Assembly: GCF_015291705.1 (NCBI RefSeq)
Contig: NZ_CP030050.1
Location: forward strand, 3,534,001-3,598,000
Direction of reading: 5' to 3'
Length of the DNA: 64,000 bases
DNA from: Bradyrhizobium arachidis
Lineage (GTDB): Bacteria > Pseudomonadota > Alphaproteobacteria > Rhizobiales > Xanthobacteraceae
Shown: one piece after another, positions 46,546 to 54,714 of the stretch
Layout of the letters: each line of letters starts with the position of its first letter
How positions within the stretch are numbered: position 1 is the stretch's first letter
Translations under genes and position numbers: made by a program
The notes under the pieces: generated by a model
Database searches by the model: none
Told to the model about the DNA's origin: nothing
What the model saw: the letters and a program-made list of their open reading frames with translations, nothing else

Positions 46546-49482
46546 CTATGCACCGCGAGCGTGCACCGGTCCCTGCTGGCGATAGTGGCCGCAGGCGCTC
46601 GCCGTTGGCCGCACGCCTCGCAACAGGCGCGAGGCGACAACCAGGTCCGGCGTCTCGAAGCCCTCGGTGAACTCGTCATAAATCGGCGCGAGCAGTCGGA
46701 TGGCCCTGGTCTTGCGGCCAGTCGCGACCCAGTGCGCGGCGAGATCGGTGCCGATCCGCAACTGGAATGTCATCGCTCCTATGGCGCGCGCTTCGGTCAG
46801 CGCCTGCTGTAGCCGCTGCTCGGCGCGCAACGGCTCGCCGGCGTGGAGAAGGACCGCTGCCTCGACCCTTTGAAGTTCCGACCGGCACCAGCGCTCGCCC
46901 TGACGTTCCTGATGGTCGATCGCCCGCGTGATGACCTCGCGCGCCTCCGCGATCCGCCCCTGCCGCAGATAGGCGCGGGCGAGGACCGCGAGATAGCTGC
47001 CGATCCGCATCAAGAAGCGACATTCGATCAGTTCGTCGATCGCGGCGCGAATATCCTCCACCGCGCGCGGATCGCCGCGCAAGTCACGAAGGCAGGCGGA
47101 GAAATAGCGCTCGACCGGGACCCAGCGCGAGATGCGTTCACGTTCCAGGTTGCGACGCAGCCGCATCGTGAAGCCCTCGAGCGCATCCAGATTGCCGGTT
47201 TCGAGCGCGACAGGAAGTGCGGCAAGCCCCAGCGCGTTCGATTGCGACACCCAATGGCCGCCGCGGTCCGCGGCGTCGACCGCGTCGCGGGCCAGCCTCG
47301 CCGCGTAGTCGGCTTGCCCTTGCATCCACGCCACGAACGGCAGGTTGAAGCGGACGGTGATGAACCGGTAGACCTCGTTCGCATCCTTGCGCGAACGGCC
47401 CTCGGCCAGCGAATAGGTTGCCGCGAGACGATCCAAAACCGGGCGGCTCTTGCCCAACTCGCCGGCAAAGGCGCGGGCCCAGGCCAAGGCCCGGTCCGCT
47501 TCGGACGTTGCCGTCAAATCGCGGTGGCGGTCGCGGTCGGCCAGCGCGGTGGCCTCCTCGAGATGGGCTATGGCGCGCGGGATCTGGCCGATCTGCAACA
47601 GGTAAAAGGCAAAACCCACCAGCGCACGCTGCTGATACTCGATGCTGCCGGCCCGCCGCGCAAAAGCGATGGCATCGAGCCAGGCCACCTCGTTCTCATT
47701 CGACATGTTGCGCGCGTAGAACAGGCTCCATCCGAGGGCGCAGGCGAGCTTTGCCTTCGACAGATCGCCGCAGGCGGCGGTCTTGGCCAAGGCGAGCGCA
47801 TCCTCCAGCCGCGCCTGCGCTTCCGACAGGATGGAGGTTTCCGACCACAAGGTGATCGCCGCAACTGTGAGCCTGATTCCGAGGGCAGCATCACCTTGTT
47901 CGCCGAACGCCCATGACAGCGCAGCGCGCAAGTCGGCGATGCGGCCAAGGTAGCGCTGCGTCCAATCGGCCGGCTCGCGCCAGTTCCACTCCTCCTCGGA
48001 CCGTTCGAACAGCGCGAGGACGCATTGTGCATGGCGGCGCAGTGCCTGGTCGCAGGCCGGATCGGCCTTGCGCCGCTCGGCGGCATACCGCCGTGTGCTG
48101 TCGAGCAGCCGGTAGCGCAGGCTCGCGCCCCGGGCCTGCGCGCTCAACAGCGATTTCGCGACGAGGCTGCCGAGGCCCGTGGCGACGTCGACCGGCGAGA
48201 GCCCTGCCGCCTCGGCGACGAAAACCGCGTCCTCGGCGTCGAAGGCGTCAGTGAACACCGACAAAAGGCAAAACAGTCTCGCTTCCTTCTGCGACAGCAG
48301 ACGGAAGCTCCAGTCGATCGTTGCCATCAGGGTCTCATGGCGCGGCGGCGTGCCCTCGGCGCTGGGGGCGCGAAAACCCAGCTTTTGATCGAGCAGCGCC
48401 ACCAATTCGCGAGGATTGAACCTGCCGATCTGGGCCGCCGCCAGTTCGATCGCCAGCGGAAGGCCGTCGAGCGATTGGCAGATCGAAGCGACGTCCTCGC
48501 AATCGTCATCAGCGAACTGATAGTCCGACCATTCGGCGGCGCGACGGACGAACAGCTGCACCGCCGGGAATCTCAGGGCCTCATCGACGGTCAGGGCGAG
48601 CCCGGATCGCGGTGAGGGCAGCGAACCAAGCCGCACGACATGTTCGGTGGCGGTGCCGAGCGGTTCGCGGCTGGTCGCGAGCAGCCTGGATGGCGAGGTG
48701 TCCGTCAGGAATTTGCCGGCAAAGATCGTTGCAGCGGGGAGCACATGCTCGCAATTGTCCAGGATGAGCAGCATCTGCCGCGGCCTCAGATAGTCGAGGG
48801 CCGCAGCCAGACCGTTGTCGGTATTGCCTCTGATGCCCAGTGCCGTCACCAGGGCTGCGCCGAACAGCGTCGGATCGGAAATTGTCGCGAGGTCGACGAA
48901 GCAGACGCCGTCCCGGCAGTGTGGCGCGTAGGCCCGTGCGGCCGCGACGGCCACGGTCGTCTTGCCGATCCCGCCTGCGCCAGCAAGGGTCACGTGCCTG
49001 TTGTCGGCCAACAGGTCGGCGATCTCGACGATCTCGGTTTCACGGCCAACGATGCCGCGCAACAATGGCGGATTGGGCAAGGGGAGGGGATCGGCGTGAG
49101 CCAGATCGTCCTCGATCTCGCCGATGCTGATTTGCACGTCCGCGATGAACTTGTACCCGCGGCGCGCCACAGTGGCGATGTAGACGGGCTCGATCTGGGT
49201 ATCCCCCAGCGAGCGCCGCAGGCTCCACATATTGACCTTGAGATTGCTGTCGTGGAGGAAGGTGCCCGGCCAAGCCGCCGCCATCAGCTCATTCTTGCTG
49301 ACCAGCTCGCCGCGGCGCTGCACCAGCAGCTGCAAGAGCTCGAATGCACGCCCGCCCAGTTTGACGGGGCGCCCGTCGAGCAGGAGGAGCTGGCGGCTGG
49401 GAACCAGTCGGAAGGGGCCGAAGCAGTACGTGAGTTCCTGCCGGCGTGTGCCCCGTTGCCGTGTCTCCGTGGCAGCCCGCAT
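46546..49482 (-). CDS. STAND-type regulator: OmpR-like winged helix, NB-ARC ATPase, helical repeats
   Basis: The 978-residue protein combines an N-terminal OmpR/PhoB-type winged helix (about 17-115, with RAFELLQLLVQRRGELVSKNEL and RRGYKFIADV) and an NB-ARC-like ATPase (about 145-400). The ATPase shows Walker A GAGGIGKTT, Walker B LLILDNCEHV, ATSREPLG and GLPLAIELAAAQ. A winged-helix linker and a long TPR-like helical C terminus (about 500-960) follow. Such proteins are ATP-gated transcription switches that sense a small molecule through the repeats. It has no signal peptide. The small enzyme genes lie upstream on the same strand and the ThDP enzyme lies downstream; they are its possible targets. 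Confidence 0.88.
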   Translation of the reverse strand: MRAATETRQRGTRRQELTYCFGPFRLVPSRQLLLLDGRPVKLGGRAFELLQLLVQRRGELVSKNELMAAAWPGTFLHDSNLKVNMWSLRRSLGDTQIEPVYIATVARRGYKFIADVQISIGEIEDDLAHADPLPLPNPPLLRGIVGRETEIVEIADLLADNRHVTLAGAGGIGKTTVAVAAARAYAPHCRDGVCFVDLATISDPTLFGAALVTALGIRGNTDNGLAAALDYLRPRQMLLILDNCEHVLPAATIFAGKFLTDTSPSRLLATSREPLGTATEHVVRLGSLPSPRSGLALTVDEALRFPAVQLFVRRAAEWSDYQFADDDCEDVASICQSLDGLPLAIELAAAQIGRFNPRELVALLDQKLGFRAPSAEGTPPRHETLMATIDWSFRLLSQKEARLFCLLSVFTDAFDAEDAVFVAEAAGLSPVDVATGLGSLVAKSLLSAQARGASLRYRLLDSTRRYAAERRKADPACDQALRRHAQCVLALFERSEEEWNWREPADWTQRYLGRIADLRAALSWAFGEQGDAALGIRLTVAAITLWSETSILSEAQARLEDALALAKTAACGDLSKAKLACALGWSLFYARNMSNENEVAWLDAIAFARRAGSIEYQQRALVGFAFYLLQIGQIPRAIAHLEEATALADRDRHRDLTATSEADRALAWARAFAGELGKSRPVLDRLAATYSLAEGRSRKDANEVYRFITVRFNLPFVAWMQGQADYAARLARDAVDAADRGGHWVSQSNALGLAALPVALETGNLDALEGFTMRLRRNLERERISRWVPVERYFSACLRDLRGDPRAVEDIRAAIDELIECRFLMRIGSYLAVLARAYLRQGRIAEAREVITRAIDHQERQGERWCRSELQRVEAAVLLHAGEPLRAEQRLQQALTEARAIGAMTFQLRIGTDLAAHWVATGRKTRAIRLLAPIYDEFTEGFETPDLVVASRLLRGVRPTASACGHYRQQGPVHARGA

Positions 49483-49627
49483 TGATCATTGCCAATCGAT
49501 CGAACAGATCGTCTGCAATTATCATGCGCTGTAAACTTGTTGAAGTAAGCCGTTCTGAATTCGCACGATTGCTGCGGCCATTCGGCCGCAGGATGGCTGC
49601 GGCAAAACGGCTCGCGCGGGGTTTCGG

Positions 49628-50050
49628 CTATTTTTTGGGCTTGCCGAGAACGGCCATGTGCATGACCTCGACACCGCCATCGGCAAGTTCCGGAAGCTTG
49701 GCGAACCAAGTCTGCACATAGGGCATCGCGTTATGCGCGTCGAAATCGGCCTGGCTGGCGAACACCTCATAGAAGATGAAATGACCGGGTTTGGCACGGT
49801 CTTCCTGGAGAAAATAGACCAGGTTCTTGGGATCGCCGCGAACGAGGTCGATCAGCGGCAGTGTGGCGGTGCGCAATTCGTCTTCCTTCCCTGGCTTGGC
49901 GCGGACCTGGGCCACCACCGAATAGGCGCCTTCCGGAATCTCCTGATAGCGCACACGCGGGGCTTCCTGGGCGAGGACCGGCGCCGCCGTCATGGCCATC
50001 GAGGCAGCGAAGAGCAGGGCGCCGAGCGAATTGCGGACGAGCATTTGCAT
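49628..50050 (-). CDS. Exported antibiotic-biosynthesis-monooxygenase (ABM) domain protein
   Basis: The 140-residue protein has a Sec signal peptide (cleavage about VLAQE near residue 27) and one ABM-type ferredoxin-like domain, with YSVVAQVRAKPGKEDELRTA and the closing VEVMHMAVLGKPKK. Cytoplasmic relatives oxidise quinols or polyketides without cofactor, or break down haem; export of such a domain is less usual. The start at 50050 is uncertain by two codons. It lies between the STAND gene and the VOC gene on the same strand. Confidence 0.82.
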   Translation of the reverse strand: MQMLVRNSLGALLFAASMAMTAAPVLAQEAPRVRYQEIPEGAYSVVAQVRAKPGKEDELRTATLPLIDLVRGDPKNLVYFLQEDRAKPGHFIFYEVFASQADFDAHNAMPYVQTWFAKLPELADGGVEVMHMAVLGKPKK

Positions 50051-50126
50051 GATGAAGTCTTTCACATTGAGATCATGGGCGCTTTGCCAGGCGACCAGCG
50101 GAAGCCGGTCGCCCGAGGTTTGACGG

Positions 50127-50972
50127 TCAGCGCACGATGGTCTGCTGCCGCTTTGCCAGGGCCTCGCTGAAACGCTGCTTGACCGGGCCGAGCGCTTTGA
50201 CGAATTCAAGCTGCTCGCCTTCCGGCCCCTTGCAATAGATCAGCTCCCAGCCGTTCGAGGGTTCCGCGGCGACCCGGTTCGTGTTGGCGCTGCGGGGAGC
50301 GGCCTTGCGGTCCGCTTCCGTCATGACGCGGATGGTGCGGTTCGCTCTCACCTGCGTCATGCCGCGGCGCGCGGACTCGGCTTCGAGGTCGGCGATGAAC
50401 TTGTTGAAGTCGACGTCGTCGCGAACGTAGAAGCAGATGTGCATCATGCGCGGAAACGCCGGGCTCATGTGCTCCACCGGCTCGGCAAAGCTCTTCGCAC
50501 TGCCCATCGGCTGATCGGCTTCGCGATATTGCAGCAGTTCGAGCACCATGTTGTCGAACTGGATGAAGCGGACATCGAGCCGCTGCGCTCCGCTTCTGAG
50601 GTCGGGAACGCCGATGGTCCTGGGATTGACCCCGCGCGCGTTCGCCTCGATCTCCTGGTCGGCCAGCAGCGTGTTCTGCACGCCGTCGCCCTGGAAATCG
50701 CCGTGACGGAACACTTCGGTGCCGCCGAGCACCTCCGTATAGAACTGATAGGCCCGCTCCATGTTCTGGACCGTCAGCCCGAGATGCTGGACGCCCTGGA
50801 GTCGCGCGCCGAGCGGCGCCTCATCGCGCGCGGCTGACGACATGGCGTCCTGTGCCGCGGCCCGCGCGTCGGTCGCCGTGCCGGCGACGAGGCCGGTGAC
50901 GACGGCTGCGCCGGCGGTCTGGAGCAGGGTGCGGCGACCCATGTCGGTGGCTTTGTCTGCTTCATCTGTCAT
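50127..50972 (-). CDS. Tat-exported VOC-superfamily (glyoxalase/dioxygenase-like) protein
   Basis: The 281-residue protein has a twin-arginine signal, GRRTLLQTAGAAVVTG (residues about 12-27), so it should be exported folded. The mature part has the paired beta-alpha-beta-beta-beta modules of the VOC family: VQHLGLTVQNMERAYQFYTE with a metal-ligand His at the first strand, MMHICFYVRDD in the second module and the Glu in EGEQLEFVK. VOC enzymes bind a divalent metal and include glyoxalases and extradiol dioxygenases. The start at 50972 has AAGGAGAG five bases upstream. The reaction is unknown. Confidence 0.84.
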   Translation of the reverse strand: MTDEADKATDMGRRTLLQTAGAAVVTGLVAGTATDARAAAQDAMSSAARDEAPLGARLQGVQHLGLTVQNMERAYQFYTEVLGGTEVFRHGDFQGDGVQNTLLADQEIEANARGVNPRTIGVPDLRSGAQRLDVRFIQFDNMVLELLQYREADQPMGSAKSFAEPVEHMSPAFPRMMHICFYVRDDVDFNKFIADLEAESARRGMTQVRANRTIRVMTEADRKAAPRSANTNRVAAEPSNGWELIYCKGPEGEQLEFVKALGPVKQRFSEALAKRQQTIVR

Positions 50973-51065
50973 GTCGCTCTCCTTCGTCATCAGGTAGGTT
51001 GGCGTGTGTTGTCCTTCCGGCCGGAGCAGCGCTCGGCCGGGCTGAGTCCGCTGCGCTCCCGCGCT

Positions 51066-52079
51066 TCAATCGGCCGCGGGAAGCGGGGCCGCGGGGTTGA
51101 CCAGCCCCTCCGAACGGAGCTCGCGCCAGAAATCGGCGGGGATGGCTTCCTCGAGCGCAGCGCGATCCTCGGCGATGCGGCCCGGGCGGCTCGCACCGGG
51201 AATGACCGCTGCCACCACCGGATTGGCCAGCGCGAACTGCAAGCCTGCCGCTTTCATGCTGATGCCGTAGTGGTCGGCGATGGCCTTGATCCGCGACACC
51301 TTGTTGAGGATTTCCGCAGGCGCCGGCGCATATTCGAAGTTGGGACCGCCGACGAGTGCGCCGGAGCTGTAGGGGCCGCCGACGACGATCGCGAGCTCGT
51401 GCTCCGCAACTATCGGCATCACCCGCTGCAGCGCCCTTGCATGGTCGAGCAGGGTGTAGCGGCCTGCGAGCAGGAAGCCGTCGGGGCGCGGCTCTTCGAG
51501 CGCGAGCAACAGCTCGATCGGCTCGACCCGGTTGACGCCGAGGCCCCACGCCTTGATCACGCCCTCGTCACGCAGCCGGTCGAGCGCCTTGAACGCGCCC
51601 TTGCGCGCGGTCTCGAAGACCGAAAGCCATTCGTCGCCGTAAAAATCCTGCGCGACGTCGTGCACGAAGGCGATATCGATGCGGGATGTAGCGAGCCGCT
51701 TCAGGCTGTCCTCGATCGAGCGCAGCGTCGCGTCCCGGGAATAGTCGTTCACGATCTTGTTCGGGCGGCCATATTTGAAGACGCCGCCCTTCTCGCCGAG
51801 GTCGCGGGCGCTGACATCCTCGATCTCGTCCAGGATCAATCGTCCGACCTTGGTGCTGACGACATAGTCGCCTCGCGGCCGGCCTGCGAGCGCAGCGCCC
51901 ATGCGGATCTCGGCAAGACCCGCGCCATAGAAGGGCGCCGTGTCGAAGTAACGGATGCCGTCATCCCAGGCTGCGTTCACCGTCGCCAGGGCTTCCTGTT
52001 CCGGGATGTCGCGGAACATGTTGCCGAGCGGCGCCGCACCGAAACCCAGCTTTCCCGGCAGAATTTCCTTGAGAGCCAT
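51066..52079 (-). CDS. Aldo/keto reductase family oxidoreductase
   Basis: The 337-residue protein is an aldo/keto reductase of the L-galactose/D-threo-aldose dehydrogenase type. It shows GFGAAPLGN, the catalytic Asp-Tyr pair in RYFDTAPFYGAGLAE, Lys in VVSTKVGR, and His in DIAFVHDV. It uses NAD(P)H or its oxidised form in the cytoplasm on an aldose, aldehyde or lactol. It has no signal, unlike its neighbours. AAGGAC lies seven bases before the ATG. It sits 93 bases upstream of the VOC gene on the same strand. Confidence 0.9.
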   Translation of the reverse strand: MALKEILPGKLGFGAAPLGNMFRDIPEQEALATVNAAWDDGIRYFDTAPFYGAGLAEIRMGAALAGRPRGDYVVSTKVGRLILDEIEDVSARDLGEKGGVFKYGRPNKIVNDYSRDATLRSIEDSLKRLATSRIDIAFVHDVAQDFYGDEWLSVFETARKGAFKALDRLRDEGVIKAWGLGVNRVEPIELLLALEEPRPDGFLLAGRYTLLDHARALQRVMPIVAEHELAIVVGGPYSSGALVGGPNFEYAPAPAEILNKVSRIKAIADHYGISMKAAGLQFALANPVVAAVIPGASRPGRIAEDRAALEEAIPADFWRELRSEGLVNPAAPLPAAD

Positions 52080-52132
52080 GTTGCGAGTCCTTCTGTGACA
52101 GCCGATACGATCCGTGTACGGCGCGGCCGATC

Positions 52133-52888
52133 TTAATCGGCCGCGGACGTGTCCGCACTTCTGATGAACGCCGCGACCTCGCGCGGGTGCGATAGCATCA
52201 CCGCGTGGCTGCTTTTCATCTCCGTCACCTTCGCGCCGGAGCGCTTGGCCATGGTGCGCTGTGCCGTCGGCGGGATCATGTGATCCTCGCTCGTCACCAT
52301 GTAATAGGTCGGCTTCGTCTTCCAGGCCACGCGGTCGACCTTGGTCTGCACCGCCTGCAATCCCCACGGCAGTTGTGCGGCGCCCATGAAGCGGGTCGTC
52401 GCCGCGTCGACATCGGCCGCGAAAGAGGTGGGGAATTTGTCGCGGTCGACGAGGAGATAGTTGTCCTCGGCGACCAGCGGAGCCTTGTGCTCGCCGGCGG
52501 GCACCGGCGCTTCCGCCAGCGTGCTGACCGATTCGCCGGCGTCGGGCGCAAATGCCGCGAGATAGACGAGGCTGCGAACCTTCGGATTGTCGCCGGCTTC
52601 CGTGATGACCATTCCGCCATAGGAATGTCCGACCAGAATGACCGGATGCCGCGCCTTGGCGATCACGCGTTCGGTCTCCGCGACATCGTCTCGCAGCGAG
52701 ATCGTCGGCTGCTGGACGACGAGCACCTCATAGCCCGCATTCGAGAGGATATCGTAGGTGTCCTTCCAGCCCGAGCCATCGACGAAGGCGCCGTGGACGA
52801 GGACGATGGAAACGGTTCTCTCGGCCGCGACCGCGGGAGCGGCCACTGCGATCGACATTGCGGCAAGTGCGGAGATAAGAGTCTTCAT
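52133..52888 (-). CDS. Exported alpha/beta hydrolase
   Basis: The 251-residue protein has a Sec signal peptide (MKTLISALAAMSIAV to APAVAAE, cleavage near residue 22). An alpha/beta-hydrolase domain follows, with the oxyanion loop VLVHGAFVDGSGW, nucleophile elbow GHSYGG and a late acid and His (SEDHMI and SSHAVMLS). Its relatives include small esterases and EstC-like enzymes. It is the first gene of the minus-strand enzyme run and ends 53 bases before the aldo/keto reductase gene. It is divergent from the AraC gene. Confidence 0.88.
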   Translation of the reverse strand: MKTLISALAAMSIAVAAPAVAAERTVSIVLVHGAFVDGSGWKDTYDILSNAGYEVLVVQQPTISLRDDVAETERVIAKARHPVILVGHSYGGMVITEAGDNPKVRSLVYLAAFAPDAGESVSTLAEAPVPAGEHKAPLVAEDNYLLVDRDKFPTSFAADVDAATTRFMGAAQLPWGLQAVQTKVDRVAWKTKPTYYMVTSEDHMIPPTAQRTMAKRSGAKVTEMKSSHAVMLSHPREVAAFIRSADTSAAD

Positions 52889-53227
52889 ACCAGGCTCCGA
52901 TCCTCAATACGGCGGCATTGCCGTTGATGCGCGCTTCACTAGCGCTCGCGAGCACTGCGGTATTTCCGATTCCTGCGCGATGACCGACGCTTCTTGCTCA
53001 TTCGCGAAGAGATCAGCGTTCGACGCCAACTGCGCCGCGCGCCAAGCCTTTGCTTTGCCTGCCTTTTACCTCTTTTAACCGAGCCGCCTCTGGACTTCGT
53101 CATCGCCGCTTGTGAGAAATTCGGAGATCGGCGTGGCAGCGGCCGGGGGCTGCAACTCATCACCGGATGGAATGATCGCGCGTTCGCGATACGGGGCCGG
53201 AATTCGCCGCAACTTGCGGAGGTCGTG
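52889..53227. other. Divergent promoter region, hydrolase versus AraC gene
   Basis: This gap of about 340 bases must carry promoters for both directions and probably the AraC operator. A frame open from 52994 continues into the AraC gene but has no family similarity before about 53228, where a ribosome-binding site occurs. I could not identify a convincing repeat pair for AraC binding. Confidence 0.45.
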
Positions 53228-54163
53228 ATGGCGCTCGTGACGCATGGAGATGAGAAATACAAGAACAGCGAGAAGCTCGCAGCGGCGGGCGATTGGCCGG
53301 GGCTGAGCATCGAGCATCGCAGGTTCGAGGCGGGGCGCCAGGCAACGCCCATCCCCATCTGCACCGAAATCGTCATGGTGCTGTCAGGCGGCGGCATGGT
53401 GTGCCGGGCCGGCAACGGCGAAGTCCAGAAGAGTCTCGCGCGGCCGGGCATGAGCTACCTCGTTCCCGTGGGGACGCAGGAGAGCCATCTCGAACTGTCG
53501 GACCGAATGGAATGCCTTCATCTCTATCTTCCGCCGGCGCTGCTGGACCAGAGTGCGCTTGCGGACTTCGATATCGATCCGGCGAAAGTCGAGATCGCCT
53601 ACGCCCACGGTCTGGCGGACCAGGTGCTCTTCCACATCTGCTCGCCGCTGCGCGATCTGCTCCATCGCCCGCGCCAGCCGACCGACGCGCTGTTTGTGAA
53701 GGGAATCCAGGTTGCGCTCGCGGCACATCTTCTCGCGAATTATACGATCGACCGCTGGCGCGCGCCGGACAAATCGCCGTCGCTCGACCCGCGGCGCCTC
53801 CAGCGCGTGCTGGACTATATCGAGGCTTCTCTCGGCAGCGATATCAGGCTTGAGGATCTGGCGGCCCAGGCCTGCCTCAGCCCCTATCATTTCTCCCGGC
53901 TGTTTCGCGAGGCGACCGGATTGTCACCGCACCGCTATGTGACCGATCGCCGCGTCCAGGCTGCCCGGCACGAGCTCGCACGCGACCGTTTGTCCTTGGT
54001 CGAAATCGCGCTGGCGTTCGGCTTCGGCTCACAAGCCAATTTCACGCGCGTGTTCCGCAAGGCCGCAAGTCTCACGCCGGGGCAGTATCGCGAATTGTGC
54101 TGCGGCCAAGCCGACGTGAAGGCAGATCGTTCCGATGCGGTATTCCGCAGGGATTGCGCATGA
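53228..54163 (+). CDS. AraC family transcriptional regulator
   Basis: The 311-residue protein has an N-terminal cupin-like effector domain (about 20-180) and a C-terminal double helix-turn-helix (about 205-300), with IRLEDLAAQACLSPYHFSRLFREATGL and LVEIALAFGFGSQANFTRVFRKAASLTP. The ATG at 53228 is chosen because GGAGG lies five bases before it; longer in-frame starts exist. The molybdenum hydroxylase genes begin 85 bases downstream on the same strand, and the exported hydrolase run is divergent, so it is placed to control both. The effector is unknown. Confidence 0.9.
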   Translation: MALVTHGDEKYKNSEKLAAAGDWPGLSIEHRRFEAGRQATPIPICTEIVMVLSGGGMVCRAGNGEVQKSLARPGMSYLVPVGTQESHLELSDRMECLHLYLPPALLDQSALADFDIDPAKVEIAYAHGLADQVLFHICSPLRDLLHRPRQPTDALFVKGIQVALAAHLLANYTIDRWRAPDKSPSLDPRRLQRVLDYIEASLGSDIRLEDLAAQACLSPYHFSRLFREATGLSPHRYVTDRRVQAARHELARDRLSLVEIALAFGFGSQANFTRVFRKAASLTPGQYRELCCGQADVKADRSDAVFRRDCA

Positions 54164-54248
54164 TCTCGCAGGAATCGGAAATACGCCTCGGAGTCCATGA
54201 GGCAGTGCTGTTGTGCCGACCAGATGATCCGCGAGGAGATAGACCGAC

Positions 54249-54713
54249 ATGATCGAGCTCACGGTGAACGGGATCAAGCGCCAGGTGGACGTCGTTGCCG
54301 AGATGCCTCTGCTCTGGGTGCTGCGCGACGAGCTCGGCATCACCAGTCCCAAATACGGTTGCGGGGTCGCGCAATGCGGTGCTTGCACCGTGCAGATCGA
54401 CGGAATGGCGGTCCGGTCCTGCCAGGCGCATATCGGCGAGGTCGCGGGCAAGTCGGTCGTCACGCTCGAAGGGCTGGAGAAGAGGGAGCAGCACCCGGTT
54501 CTCCAGGCCTGGATCGAGCACCAGGTTCCACAATGCGGCTACTGCCAGACCGGCCAGATCATGCAGGCCATCTCCCTCCTTGATCTGATCTCCCAGCCGA
54601 CGGACGAGGAGATCAATCAGGTAATGTCCGGCAATCTCTGCCGCTGCGGCACCTATCCGCGCATCCGCGCGGCGATCCATGCGGCTGCGGCGAAGAAGAT
54701 GGCGGAGAAGTGA
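54249..54713 (+). CDS. (2Fe-2S) subunit of a molybdenum hydroxylase (IorA type)
   Basis: The 154-residue protein carries both 2Fe-2S centres of the small subunit. The plant-ferredoxin-type cluster is held by Cys38, Cys43, Cys46 and Cys58, and the second cluster by Cys96, Cys99, Cys131 and Cys133 (CGYCQTGQ and CRCG). It passes electrons from the molybdenum subunit encoded next. The length and the lack of an FAD subunit gene match the two-subunit isoquinoline-1-oxidoreductase and aldehyde-dehydrogenase type, which feeds electrons to a cytochrome. It lacks its own signal, so it is probably carried through the Tat system by its partner. Confidence 0.93.
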   Translation: MIELTVNGIKRQVDVVAEMPLLWVLRDELGITSPKYGCGVAQCGACTVQIDGMAVRSCQAHIGEVAGKSVVTLEGLEKREQHPVLQAWIEHQVPQCGYCQTGQIMQAISLLDLISQPTDEEINQVMSGNLCRCGTYPRIRAAIHAAAAKKMAEK

Positions 54714-54714
54714 C

